Assembly: GCF_018271975.1 (NCBI RefSeq)
Contig: NZ_JAGUCN010000004.1
Span: 62,001-126,000, forward strand
DNA from: Carboxylicivirga mesophila
Lineage (GTDB): Bacteria; Bacteroidota; Bacteroidia; Bacteroidales; Marinilabiliaceae
Length of the DNA stretch: 64,000 nucleotides
Direction: 5' to 3'
Part shown: positions 55,979 to 64,000 of the stretch, piece by piece
How positions within the stretch are numbered: position 1 is the stretch's first letter
Layout: every line of letters begins with the position of its first letter
Notes under the pieces: generated by a model
What the model was told of the DNA's origin: nothing
What the model saw: only the letters and a program-made list of their open reading frames with translations
Database searches by the model: none
Made by a program: the position numbers and the translations under genes

Positions 55979-56692
55979 ATGTATTTTGCAGATAATATTA
56001 AGTTCTTAAGAAAGCGTAAGGGTATGTCACAGAGTGATTTGTCGGTTGTGTTGGAGCTGACTCGCACCACGTTGGCAGGCTATGAAAAAAGTGTGCAGCC
56101 GCCATTTAAAACGCTTATCCGTTTTGCCGAGTATTTTAATGTTTCCATCGATGCGTTGGTACGCTATAAATTAGATGCATTGTCGGAGTTTCAGTTATCG
56201 CAGATTGAAGGCGGATTTGATATTGATGTAACCGGACAAAAGTTGAGGTTGTTGACTATTTCGGTTAGCGATGAGGGAGAGGAGAATATTGAACTGGTGC
56301 CGGTGAAAGCACAGGCCGGCTATGCATCCGACTATGGAGATACTGGGTTTATAGCCTCATTGCCAAAATTCTCCTTACCCTTTTTACCAAAAGATAAAAC
56401 ATACCGGACGTTTCAGATTCAGGGCGATTCGATGTTGCCCATTCCTGAAGGCGCCTGGGTGACGGGCTCGTATATTCAAAACTGGCAGATGATTAAAGAC
56501 GGTACGCCTTGTATAGTTGTCACGCGCGACGAAGGTATTGTATTTAAGGTGGTGTATAATCAGGTGCAAAGTAAACAGTCGCTGCTGCTGGTGTCCACCA
56601 ATCGGTTGTATAAGCCATATGAATTAAATGTGAGTCAGATTGTTGAGGTTTGGCAGTTTGAAACTTATAATGGTTTTGAGATTGAGCGATGA
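55979..56692 (+). CDS. LexA-like S24 repressor with XRE-type HTH
   Basis: 237 residues from ATG 55979. The frame is open upstream to 55730, but that overlaps dinB and carries the operator. An XRE-type HTH (about 5-60, FLRKRKGMSQSDLSVVLELT) replaces the winged HTH of classical LexA. The self-cleavage site is Ala113-Gly114 (VKAQAGYAS), with catalytic Ser151 (QGDSMLPI) and Lys190 (VFKVVYN) at typical spacing. DNA damage should trigger RecA-stimulated autocleavage. It likely represses itself and dinB-dnaE through the palindrome upstream. Confidence 0.88.
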   Translation: MYFADNIKFLRKRKGMSQSDLSVVLELTRTTLAGYEKSVQPPFKTLIRFAEYFNVSIDALVRYKLDALSEFQLSQIEGGFDIDVTGQKLRLLTISVSDEGEENIELVPVKAQAGYASDYGDTGFIASLPKFSLPFLPKDKTYRTFQIQGDSMLPIPEGAWVTGSYIQNWQMIKDGTPCIVVTRDEGIVFKVVYNQVQSKQSLLLVSTNRLYKPYELNVSQIVEVWQFETYNGFEIER

Positions 56693-56783
56693 TGATTGGC
56701 GGGTGTTTTATGCACCTGCAACTTGATGCTGCTTTGAAGAAGATGATTATCTTTACTCAAAACCTTAAAATATTAAATGAATT

Positions 56784-57251
56784 ATGAGAATTACTTTATT
56801 AATCCTTATGGCAGGATTGTGCTTTGCGTGCAATGACATCAACCAGAATTCAACCACTTTTCCGGAACAATATGTGGGTGCCTGGCAGTTGATATCGTCC
56901 GATTATCACAGTAAAGATTCGGTGACTTCGAATATGGTAGATGGGCAGGAGATGATTAAGATTATCACTCCCACGCATTTTGCTTTTTTTCTGCATGATT
57001 TACAGCAGGGTAAAGATAGCAGCACAGTCGCCTATATGTCGGGTGGTGGCACAGTGAGCTTTAGCAATGGCGAGTATGTTGAAAACCTTGATTTTTGTAC
57101 CGCCCGCACCTGGGAAGGTCACTCGTTTAAATTTAAGTTGGAGCTAAAGGGCGATACACTTATTCAGCAAGGAGTGGAAGAGTTGGAAGAGCTGGGCTTG
57201 GGTGATGAGAACCTGTTGCTAATTGAAAAGTATGTGCGCGTAAAGGAATAG
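56784..57251 (+). CDS. Small lipocalin-like lipoprotein
   Basis: 155 residues. A lipoprotein signal ends at Cys16 (GLCFACNDINQN). The body has YVGAWQLISSDYHSKD, then IITPTHFAFFLHD, and a C-terminal LKGDTLIQQGVEEL, with the G.W.L opening of lipocalin-like beta-barrels. Membrane-anchored, facing the periplasm or the surface. Binding partner unknown. Confidence 0.6.
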   Translation: MRITLLILMAGLCFACNDINQNSTTFPEQYVGAWQLISSDYHSKDSVTSNMVDGQEMIKIITPTHFAFFLHDLQQGKDSSTVAYMSGGGTVSFSNGEYVENLDFCTARTWEGHSFKFKLELKGDTLIQQGVEELEELGLGDENLLLIEKYVRVKE

Positions 57252-57319
57252 TGGAGCAGCGGGCAATCCTGAATAAATTTTCTTAGCTTCGTAACATTAT
57301 AATTAATAAACCTAATATT

Positions 57320-58243
57320 ATGAAGAAACTTAACTTGTTTCTGCTGCTAATTGCAGTAGCGCTGTTTTCATTAGATGTATCAGCGCAAACAGCTTTACGC
57401 TATAACCTCAAAGTGGGCGAGACTTATCTGCTTAAGCAGCATACAACCCAGGCCATTGAGCAAAATATTTCGGGGATGTCCCAGAATGTCAGCACAACTA
57501 TTGCTGGTGATATTTCTATTAAGATTAATGACAAAAGCAGTGATGTTTATACCTCGGAGCTGGTGTTTGAGTCGATGCTGTTTAAACTCGAAGCGGCCAT
57601 GATGAACATGAGTTATGATTCAAATGATGCCAATGCCGATCCAAACAATCCTTTAAATAAAACTTTTAGCCTGATTGTAGGTCATAAGTTTCAGATGAAA
57701 TTTGATGAACGGGGTAATGTTTTGGAAGTAAAAGGCTTTGAAGCTGTCTTGGAGAAATTGTCCACCGCCTTTGGTGATAATCCGCAGCAGGCGGCCATGA
57801 TGAAGCAGCAGTTGTCAGGTCAGTTCTCTGATGAGAGTATGAAACATACGATGAGCAGTATGCTTATTATTTACCCGGTTGAAAAAGTGAAGGTTGGATC
57901 AAAGTGGACTACCAATACTCAATTGGTGCAGCCTGTTCCAATCGACAATACGTTTAACTACAATGTGGATGCTGTGAGTGGTAATGAGGTGAAACTGTCG
58001 GGTTCAGGCACCATGGCTACAAAAGAAGGGCAGTCGGTTGAGCAAATGGGTATGACGCAGCATTTTAATCTGAAAGGCGATGTGTCGTTTACTGCTAATA
58101 TTAATGCTAAAACAGGCTGGCCAACAGAGGTAAAGCTCACTCAAAGCCTGGATGGAAACGTCGCAATAGAGTCGGCCCAGCTGCCTGCTCCAATGGAAAT
58201 GCCGATGAAGATCAAAACCGAGTCGACTTATACAAGTATGTAA
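57320..58243 (+). CDS. DUF6263-like secreted protein
   Basis: 307 residues with a signal peptide (VALFSLDVSAQ). It is beta-rich: LRYNLKVGETYLLKQHTTQ, then FQMKFDERGNVLEVKGFEAV and a C-terminal INAKTGWPTEVKLTQSLDGN. This pattern is shared with DUF6263 proteins of Bacteroidota. Role unknown. Monocistronic, ending at a bidirectional terminator. Confidence 0.65.
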   Translation: MKKLNLFLLLIAVALFSLDVSAQTALRYNLKVGETYLLKQHTTQAIEQNISGMSQNVSTTIAGDISIKINDKSSDVYTSELVFESMLFKLEAAMMNMSYDSNDANADPNNPLNKTFSLIVGHKFQMKFDERGNVLEVKGFEAVLEKLSTAFGDNPQQAAMMKQQLSGQFSDESMKHTMSSMLIIYPVEKVKVGSKWTTNTQLVQPVPIDNTFNYNVDAVSGNEVKLSGSGTMATKEGQSVEQMGMTQHFNLKGDVSFTANINAKTGWPTEVKLTQSLDGNVAIESAQLPAPMEMPMKIKTESTYTSM

Positions 58244-58264
58244 ATTCGATTATATTAATAGCAT

Positions 58265-58293
58265 AAAAAAAGCCGGTGTAACCGGCTTTTTTT
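58265..58293. terminator. Bidirectional intrinsic terminator
   Basis: A 13-bp perfect stem including the A/T tails (AAAAAAAGCCGGT / ACCGGCTTTTTTT) with a GTA loop, between convergent genes. Confidence 0.9.
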
Positions 58294-58298
58294 ATTGT

Positions 58299-60221
58299 TT
58301 ATGTTTTCGAAATCAGAACTGTTTTGGCATTGTCGGCTATCGATACCTTTTCAAGGAACTCTCTGAAGTCATTAAATTCTTCTTTAGGGTAGGTGCCTTT
58401 GTTGATTTGAAAATAGCGATGGTAAATGATATGACCATCTTTATTTTCTGCAAAGCTTTCATATTCGCCATATTTTGAGCTAAGCACAGTTTTAGTAGGG
58501 AGCGCTTCTATTTCTACATCTGCAGGTAGTGCATATTTTATGGTGTCCGATTCGCTGTAGTTGCGTTTGATGTAAACCGGATTGTTTCTCTTTCGTGCAT
58601 ATTGAGGTACCGAATTGAACGCATTGAACAGATTAAGTTTCAGGATGGTCCTGTTACCCATTTGTGTGCAATAGTTTGAAGCTTCCAGTCGCATATTTTT
58701 GGTTAGAGAAGGAGTACTGGTTTTCTCATCTGCCAATTGATAGTCTATCAATTTAAAGTTTGGTATTCTAATGTCTTTAATGATTTTTTTGCGCCTGTCC
58801 TTTTCATCAATATGCAATAAGTAGTATTCATCACCGTAGTTGGCCCCAGAATATTTGATCTTGGCATCTATGTCTAATAATAGGTTATCTGTAAATTGAA
58901 CCTCCCCAATTGTACTTTGGCTATTTACTTTAGCTGAGTAAGATGGTGTTTTAACAAGTTTACCGCCATTGTCTTCGATTAATAATACATACCGATCGTC
59001 GGTGAAATCACCAATATAACCACAAGGTGAGGTAGCACTGGTGCATTCAAGCCAGATTGTGTCTTGTTGAAAAGGAACACACAAAAAAGCATGGTTGAAG
59101 TTATTTCCTGGGAAATCTGGATTGATTGGGCGTTTACTTGCTCCTGCATAAACCAATGTATATCTGGATTCGATTCCCACAACCTTGAGTAGAGCCTTGG
59201 TGTAGTTGGATAACGCTTTGCAGTCGCCATAAGATAGTCGGTCAACTGTCTCAGCCGGGAAAGGTTGCCAGCCACCAATACCAACTTGTACACTGATGTA
59301 TCTGTTCTTCTTTTGCGAGTATTGATAAATAAGTGCCACCTTTTCGTGAATGTCTGTCACATCTTTTACAAGTTCTTTAATTTCATTTTGTGTTTCTACT
59401 GGCAGAATATCCAGGTCTTCGTTAAGCGCGCACATAAAGCGCCCCATGTCGTCCCAGGTTGAGAAATCTCCATCGTAGTTGTTGATATTAAATGTACTGG
59501 GTTCGGTTTGCACACAAGGGTAGCTGATGGATGATGGCGGACTGAATGGTTCGTAGTTTATTGCTTTAAAATTATCATGCTTCCACGCATATATTTTTTG
59601 CTCACCACTTTGCCTGACCTCTGCCTTTTCTGAGAGATTGAGTTCGTTGTATCTAAGGATATAAGAGTTTGGGGTGGTTACGCTATAGCTTGAGTGTTCA
59701 ACCGAAATATTATATCCGGGGAAAACATACCATGATGGCATAAAGAATAATGATTTGTAATCTATTGAATAGGAGTATTCAATAGTAAAAGGCAAGGTCA
59801 TGTATTCAGGATCAATGGCTTTAACACGGTTATCTTCATAAAGGGAGAATCCCTGGATAGCGCTGTAATCCAGAATATCTTCTGTTTTTATTCGTTTAAC
59901 GCGTTTCCCATTGGCATCGTAAATAATCCCTGAAATATCATTGATCTTAATGTATTTATCATATCCCTGAGCAAAGAATGATTCATCAATGGCATTTTCT
60001 TTTAGAATAGTTACTGCATACTTTACCTCTTTGTTGGCTTTGTTTTTAGACAGGATGTTGAGCTTTACTTCATTGATGCGAACCACTGCGTTCGCGTTCT
60101 TTAGAAGTTCAGCAGGTATCTTGTCTACTGCATATTGTGGTGCATCTTTGGCTGTAGATATTGAACCAAAGCTGAAGCATACTAATAGTAATAAGATGTA
60201 TTTATTATAAGCTGGCTGCAT
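58299..60221 (-). CDS. DUF3857 and transglutaminase-like protein, triad intact
   Basis: 640 residues with a signal peptide (SFGSISTAKDAPQ). An N-terminal DUF3857 beta-domain (about 55-235) is followed by a transglutaminase-like papain fold with Cys near 333 (LSYGDCKALSNYTKALLK), His in FNHAFLCVP and an acidic residue in IWLECTS. A C-terminal beta domain follows. It is likely periplasmic or outer-membrane-associated; whether it crosslinks or cleaves peptides is unknown. Its start overlaps the stop of the upstream paralogue by 17 nt, so the two are translated in tandem. Confidence 0.8.
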   Translation of the reverse strand: MQPAYNKYILLLLVCFSFGSISTAKDAPQYAVDKIPAELLKNANAVVRINEVKLNILSKNKANKEVKYAVTILKENAIDESFFAQGYDKYIKINDISGIIYDANGKRVKRIKTEDILDYSAIQGFSLYEDNRVKAIDPEYMTLPFTIEYSYSIDYKSLFFMPSWYVFPGYNISVEHSSYSVTTPNSYILRYNELNLSEKAEVRQSGEQKIYAWKHDNFKAINYEPFSPPSSISYPCVQTEPSTFNINNYDGDFSTWDDMGRFMCALNEDLDILPVETQNEIKELVKDVTDIHEKVALIYQYSQKKNRYISVQVGIGGWQPFPAETVDRLSYGDCKALSNYTKALLKVVGIESRYTLVYAGASKRPINPDFPGNNFNHAFLCVPFQQDTIWLECTSATSPCGYIGDFTDDRYVLLIEDNGGKLVKTPSYSAKVNSQSTIGEVQFTDNLLLDIDAKIKYSGANYGDEYYLLHIDEKDRRKKIIKDIRIPNFKLIDYQLADEKTSTPSLTKNMRLEASNYCTQMGNRTILKLNLFNAFNSVPQYARKRNNPVYIKRNYSESDTIKYALPADVEIEALPTKTVLSSKYGEYESFAENKDGHIIYHRYFQINKGTYPKEEFNDFREFLEKVSIADNAKTVLISKT

Positions 60222-62085
60222 CGGAAATAGGTTTTAGAATTACTGGTTCTGCATGTTTTTTTATAATTTGTTCGTATATCAATTTCAATTGAGCATACTC
60301 ATCAGGTAAGAACATCGTTTTGTTGATGTTGAATTTGTAGACAGTCATTAACTTATTGAACTTTTGCTGATGCTGAATCATAACAGATACTGACTTGTCA
60401 GGTGTAACGATTCTTATTGCTTGAGGTAACTCAGATATGGTGTAGCCGTCAGGGATTGTAATGTTTGAAACCAGGTATTTAGTGCGGCAATATGCAAAAT
60501 CGACCGGGTATTCTCTTTTCTCCAGTTTAAATGGGTTTTCATTTACTTTTTCAAGTAAAAAAGGATTAAGCATTACCATGTCATTAATTCTTTCCACTTT
60601 GTTTTTTAGTTCCACTTCGTATTTGTCTCTTACTGGTTGGCTGATTTCTTCTGCATTGTCAATTGAAAAATCTTTAATTATCAAACCATTGTGTTTTGAT
60701 TCGAGAGCCACCAGATAATCTTCATCACCTGCATATTTTTTAAATTTCTTGCGAAAATCATATGCCGCATAACCGGTTCGACTATAATTAACCTCACCTT
60801 CCAGTGTTAGGTTTTCGTCAAGTTGTAGATCATAAAACACCGTTTCATAATCTCTGAAACTAGGGATAATATCAACCCATTGGCCTTGCTGATTGGTAAC
60901 TATGCGCCCCTGATGGTTTAAACACCTTAGCGGAAGCATGCCAAATTCAAGCTCTTGCTCAGTGGCATCAAGCAGGTAGTTTTTATCATCAATTTTGGCG
61001 CAAACCAATGTGTAATTTAATTTTTCATAACTCGGGTAAAATGGATTAAGCATACCATTATTTCGTGTGCTGATTACTACAGGGTAAACCTCAATGTCAA
61101 GCTTTTTTAGCAGGTGTATCAGCATAAAGTTGATGTCTGTGCTATTGCCAACTTTTTCTTTAAAGGGCTTTGACATTAGGTTACCCGAAGTAAATATCCA
61201 TATTTCATTATTCCATTTTACTGTTTTAATGGCTTCAAAAGCCGCTTTAGCTCTATCAATTGGCGATAGATTCTGCGCTTCAATTTCTTTTACAATATCA
61301 GATAGGTAACCTCCTCCGCTTTTGAGAGTGCTTCCAAAATAGTCACTTTCCATCAGCCGGTCATTAACTGCTTCCCATGAGGTGGTAAATGACTCGTAAT
61401 ATCCAGGAAAGTTCACACTGAGTAAGTCAAATTCAAATTTGGTGATATAGTTTTCTTTCGAATTGATATATGCTTCAGCTTTAAAGGCAGGTACATTTCT
61501 GGCTATAAAGCGTTTGCCGTCGGAATGGTCAATGGGCTCGTATCCAACCATCCTTTTTCGATAGTTAATATAGTTTGATTCTTCAAGTAATAGTTCGCAG
61601 TGTTTAACCGGTATAGAGCGCTGAAATGTCCACTCAGTTGGCAGTCCTACTGTTGATGTTTCAACTTCAATAACACTTCCCTCTTTAACATTAGGCAATG
61701 CTACCCGATATCGAAAGTATCGCTCAGTAACTCTTTCTTTAAAGATTGATTCACGTTTAAGCTTGTCTTCAACAACTTCACCATCAACCAGATTGTAAGT
61801 TCTACCTCTGAAGGTGTCATTTTCTCTGCCAGGAAATATAAACTCGGCATATTTAGTGCCTGATTTTTTGAGAATTTTTATTCGTTCAATTCGAGTAAAT
61901 TTAAAGTCTGAAGCACTGAAGCGGCCGTATTTGCATAATACAACAGCTGCAGCTGATGTATCTGGTTCATAGGTGGTCATTTCTACTTCTTCTTTGCTGA
62001 CTTTGCCAAATTTAATTGGCGCTTTTTGGGCATTAACAATTAATGCTGTTAATAAGAACAGTGTAGCTAGAATATTCCTTTTCAT
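60205..62085 (-). CDS. DUF3857 and transglutaminase-like protein, Cys missing
   Basis: 626 residues with a signal peptide (LFLLTALIVNAQ). It has the same layout as its downstream neighbour: DUF3857 (about 50-220, FTRIERIKILKKSGTKYAEF), then a transglutaminase-like domain, then a C-terminal beta domain. At the place of the catalytic Cys the sequence is VGNSTDINFMLIHLLKK, so the nucleophile is lost and the domain is probably a non-catalytic scaffold. First gene of the two-gene operon. Confidence 0.8.
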   Translation of the reverse strand: MKRNILATLFLLTALIVNAQKAPIKFGKVSKEEVEMTTYEPDTSAAAVVLCKYGRFSASDFKFTRIERIKILKKSGTKYAEFIFPGRENDTFRGRTYNLVDGEVVEDKLKRESIFKERVTERYFRYRVALPNVKEGSVIEVETSTVGLPTEWTFQRSIPVKHCELLLEESNYINYRKRMVGYEPIDHSDGKRFIARNVPAFKAEAYINSKENYITKFEFDLLSVNFPGYYESFTTSWEAVNDRLMESDYFGSTLKSGGGYLSDIVKEIEAQNLSPIDRAKAAFEAIKTVKWNNEIWIFTSGNLMSKPFKEKVGNSTDINFMLIHLLKKLDIEVYPVVISTRNNGMLNPFYPSYEKLNYTLVCAKIDDKNYLLDATEQELEFGMLPLRCLNHQGRIVTNQQGQWVDIIPSFRDYETVFYDLQLDENLTLEGEVNYSRTGYAAYDFRKKFKKYAGDEDYLVALESKHNGLIIKDFSIDNAEEISQPVRDKYEVELKNKVERINDMVMLNPFLLEKVNENPFKLEKREYPVDFAYCRTKYLVSNITIPDGYTISELPQAIRIVTPDKSVSVMIQHQQKFNKLMTVYKFNINKTMFLPDEYAQLKLIYEQIIKKHAEPVILKPISDAASL

Positions 62086-62235
62086 AGAGTTGGATTTGAA
62101 TGAGACAATATTTTTAAATATAGTTAATTATCAAACCAACAGTATAATGAATAGCGAAATAAAGTAGTAGATATGTTAATTTAGAATGATTATATAATAA
62201 TTTTGATAGTAAAGTTTGTATATAACAGTCGTGTG

Positions 62236-62934
62236 TTAGGCATCTAACTCAAAAGGCAACTCTTTCTCAATGTTAATTTCATTGGGACTTACTTTTACAC
62301 GAATTGGAATAATTTCAACACCAGCATTATTTGCATGCTTTAAAGTATAAGCATAATCTGGGTCTATTTCATGTGCTGGGGCAAAAATTTCCACATCACT
62401 TCGCTGGATGATGTATAGCATAACAGCTCGTAAGCCTTCTTTCTTGAGTTTGATTAATTCATCAAGGTGCTTTTTACCACGAGTGGTAACAGCATCGGGG
62501 AAGCGTGCATATTTGCCGTCCTTCATGGTCACATTCTTGACTTCAATAAAGCAGGTCTCATGGTCGTTTTGTGCCATGATGTCTATGCGGCTATCGCCTG
62601 TTTTTACTTCCCGTTGTACGTGGGTGTATCCACTGAGTTTATCAATTGTACCATTTTTAATGGCTTCAAAGGCTATTAGGTTGGGGTGTGAGGTGTTAAC
62701 ACCCACCCATTGATCGTTGATTTTAATCATCTCCCATGTAAACCGGGTTTTTCGCTTAGGATCTTTGGCCGGCGAGAGATAGACTTCGGCGCCTTCTTCA
62801 ATGCAGGTTTTCATGGAGCCGCTATTGGTGCAGTGGGCAATCACAGTAGTGCCATCATCAAGCTTGATGTCGCTCAGAAAGCGCTTATAGCGTCGAATTA
62901 GTGTGCCATGAACCAGAGGTGTTTCAAAAATCAT
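62236..62934 (-). CDS. sfsA: SfsA-family protein
   Basis: 232 residues, the normal SfsA length. It starts MIFETPLVHGTLIRRYKRFL, has an OB-like N-terminal part with CTNSGSMKTCIEEGAEVYLS, and a nuclease-like C-terminal half with DIMAQNDHETCFIEVKNVTM then FPDAVTTRGKKHLDEL. The E-V-K motif is that of PD-(D/E)XK nucleases. Named for sugar fermentation stimulation in E. coli; the actual biochemical function is unsettled. It diverges from the YkgJ-like gene. Confidence 0.93.
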   Translation of the reverse strand: MIFETPLVHGTLIRRYKRFLSDIKLDDGTTVIAHCTNSGSMKTCIEEGAEVYLSPAKDPKRKTRFTWEMIKINDQWVGVNTSHPNLIAFEAIKNGTIDKLSGYTHVQREVKTGDSRIDIMAQNDHETCFIEVKNVTMKDGKYARFPDAVTTRGKKHLDELIKLKKEGLRAVMLYIIQRSDVEIFAPAHEIDPDYAYTLKHANNAGVEIIPIRVKVSPNEINIEKELPFELDA

Positions 62935-63014
62935 ATATCATTATTTTCTCAATCAAAAGTATATAATTAATGGTGAATGCTATATTTTTGCGGCAGTTTA
63001 AAAATGCTGATGTA

Positions 63015-63278
63015 ATGGAATGTAGAGCTAATTGTGGGGCCTGTTGTATTGTGCCCAGTATATCATCAAGGTTACCCAAGATGCCGGAGGGTAAGCCAGG
63101 TGGCGTTCCATGCCCTCATCTAACAGCTGATTATAAATGCGATATTTTTAACTCACCTGAGCGTCCCGGTGTTTGCGCAGGTTTTATGCCTGAGCCCACT
63201 TTTTGTGGTCATACCCGCAGCGAAGCTGTTGAAATATTAGCACAGCTTCAGGGGTTATCAGAATGGAAACATTTATAG
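63015..63278 (+). CDS. YkgJ-family cysteine-cluster protein
   Basis: 87 residues from ATG 63015, where homologues begin (MECRANCGACCIVPSISS); the frame is open from 62970. Cysteines in CRANCGACC, VPCPHL, KCDIF and VCAGF form the zinc or iron-sulfur cluster motif of the UPF0153/YkgJ family. A small cytosolic protein of unknown role. It is convergent with the ferredoxin-nitroreductase gene. Confidence 0.85.
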   Translation: MECRANCGACCIVPSISSRLPKMPEGKPGGVPCPHLTADYKCDIFNSPERPGVCAGFMPEPTFCGHTRSEAVEILAQLQGLSEWKHL

Positions 63279-63285
63279 AGTATGG

Positions 63286-64000
63286 CTATTCAATTGTTTT
63301 GATAAGCGGAGGGTTTCGCTCAACCGTATTTGCAAATTTATTATGTGGATAACCAATTAGGAGAGCAGCATAAACTGTTTCTGATTGATCGATATTCAAT
63401 GTCCTTTTTACCTTATTATTTCGTTTGGCCGCGTTAACAATGTAGCCATTGATACATGTGCAAAGATCTAGTAATTCAGCATACAATATAGCCATGCCAG
63501 TCCAGATGTTTGCATCATGGCAGGGCATACCCACCGGACTTGTCGGACTGTGTACAATAATCATTGCCGGGGCGTTGTAAGTTATCATTTGCTTGTTTAC
63601 AGCTTTCTTGTTAAGAAATTTTCGTTTCGATTGTTCCATCTGTGCTAGACGGTGTTGGCCCAAAAGTAAGCGGATGAGTGGTTTGGTAAACGCATTAAGT
63701 GAGTTATAGGCGCCAGTTAAGGTGTCTATTGTCAGGTTATTAACTTCTTGTATCTTGTCCTGATTGGTAACAACAGTAAAGTTGAGTGTCTGCAAATTGC
63801 TGGCTGTTGGGCTGAAGCGCAGATGATTGATGAACTCTTTAAGTATTTCAGGTGCAACTTTGCGGTTGCTATATTTCCGATGAGAGCGACGCTGTTGCAT
63901 CAGCAACTCAAAGTTGTAGGGTGATATGTTATTTTGAGTTGCTGTGCCTGGTAAGTATTCAGCATTTATTGCCTTCTGGGGGCAGATAGCACCACAGTGG
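63286..64000 (-). CDS. Ferredoxin-nitroreductase fusion (5' end outside window)
   Basis: The nitroreductase part begins LMQQRRSHRKYSNRKVAPEI and has a flavin-fold C-terminus (MPCHDANIWTGMAILYAELL). The frame does not stop at the start-like codons near 63900 but stays open to the window edge, where it encodes CGAICPQKAINAE, part of a 4Fe-4S ferredoxin motif. It is therefore an NAD(P)H/ferredoxin-type flavoprotein with an N-terminal Fe-S module, cut by the window. Electron donor and substrate are unknown. Confidence 0.85.
   Translation of the reverse strand, partial: HCGAICPQKAINAEYLPGTATQNNISPYNFELLMQQRRSHRKYSNRKVAPEILKEFINHLRFSPTASNLQTLNFTVVTNQDKIQEVNNLTIDTLTGAYNSLNAFTKPLIRLLLGQHRLAQMEQSKRKFLNKKAVNKQMITYNAPAMIIVHSPTSPVGMPCHDANIWTGMAILYAELLDLCTCINGYIVNAAKRNNKVKRTLNIDQSETVYAALLIGYPHNKFANTVERNPPLIKTIE

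Overview
The window comes from a Bacteroidota chromosome. Evidence is a SusC/SusD pair, a type IX secretion C-terminal signal on a giant protease, a membrane-anchored AraC regulator, an S46 dipeptidyl-peptidase, and promoters of the TTG-N19-TAnnTTTG form in front of the HU and tRNA-Ser genes. Low GC and the gene set suggest a free-living, probably marine, Marinilabiliales/Bacteroidales-like organism; that rank is inference.

Layout. (1) 1-4815, core: a partial GH130 mannoside phosphorylase with its MFS transporter, a DUF4956 membrane protein, a LytTR response regulator, a SpoU/TrmH methyltransferase, HU and tRNA-Ser(TGA). (2) 4816-41331, a candidate 36.5-kb integrated island. It is bounded by the intact tRNA-Ser gene and by a displaced 3' tRNA fragment 36.5 kb away. 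A tyrosine recombinase lies just inside the right end, and matching TTACACGCA repeats lie just inside both ends. Its cargo has three parts. The first is a secreted-protease/uptake locus: AraC-type sensor, repeat lipoprotein, SusC, SusD, FISUMP lipoprotein and a 2504-residue T9SS subtilase. The second is a long minus-strand block with two beta-barrel/lipoprotein genes, an FtsX-type ABC exporter with a His-rich loop and DUF3299 partner, three outer-membrane proteins and a secreted amidohydrolase. This block is preceded by a MalT-like LuxR regulator with candidate operators. The third is a mobile module: IS remnant, DUF6633, DnaD-like replication protein, a 48-residue ORF, DUF3853, an unknown protein and the integrase. 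(3) 41332-64000, core or accessory-core: WcaF acetyltransferase, a membrane-fused reductive dehalogenase-like protein, PfkB kinase, YigZ, an OprP porin, a KdsC/UbiA/Maf/DPP11 group, an SOS-type group (LexA-like S24 repressor divergent from dinB-dnaE), small envelope proteins, two DUF3857/transglutaminase proteins, SfsA, a YkgJ-type protein and a ferredoxin-nitroreductase cut by the window edge.

How the parts may work together (inference): the island's first locus looks like an inducible extracellular proteolysis and uptake system, with the T9SS subtilase degrading protein outside the cell and SusCD importing products. The amidohydrolase/porin genes form a second uptake-and-hydrolysis unit under the MalT-like activator. 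The right-hand module supplies integration and replication functions. No relaxase or conjugation genes were seen, so the island looks mobilizable or defective rather than self-transmissible. Annotation used sequence reading only; family names rest on motif recognition.
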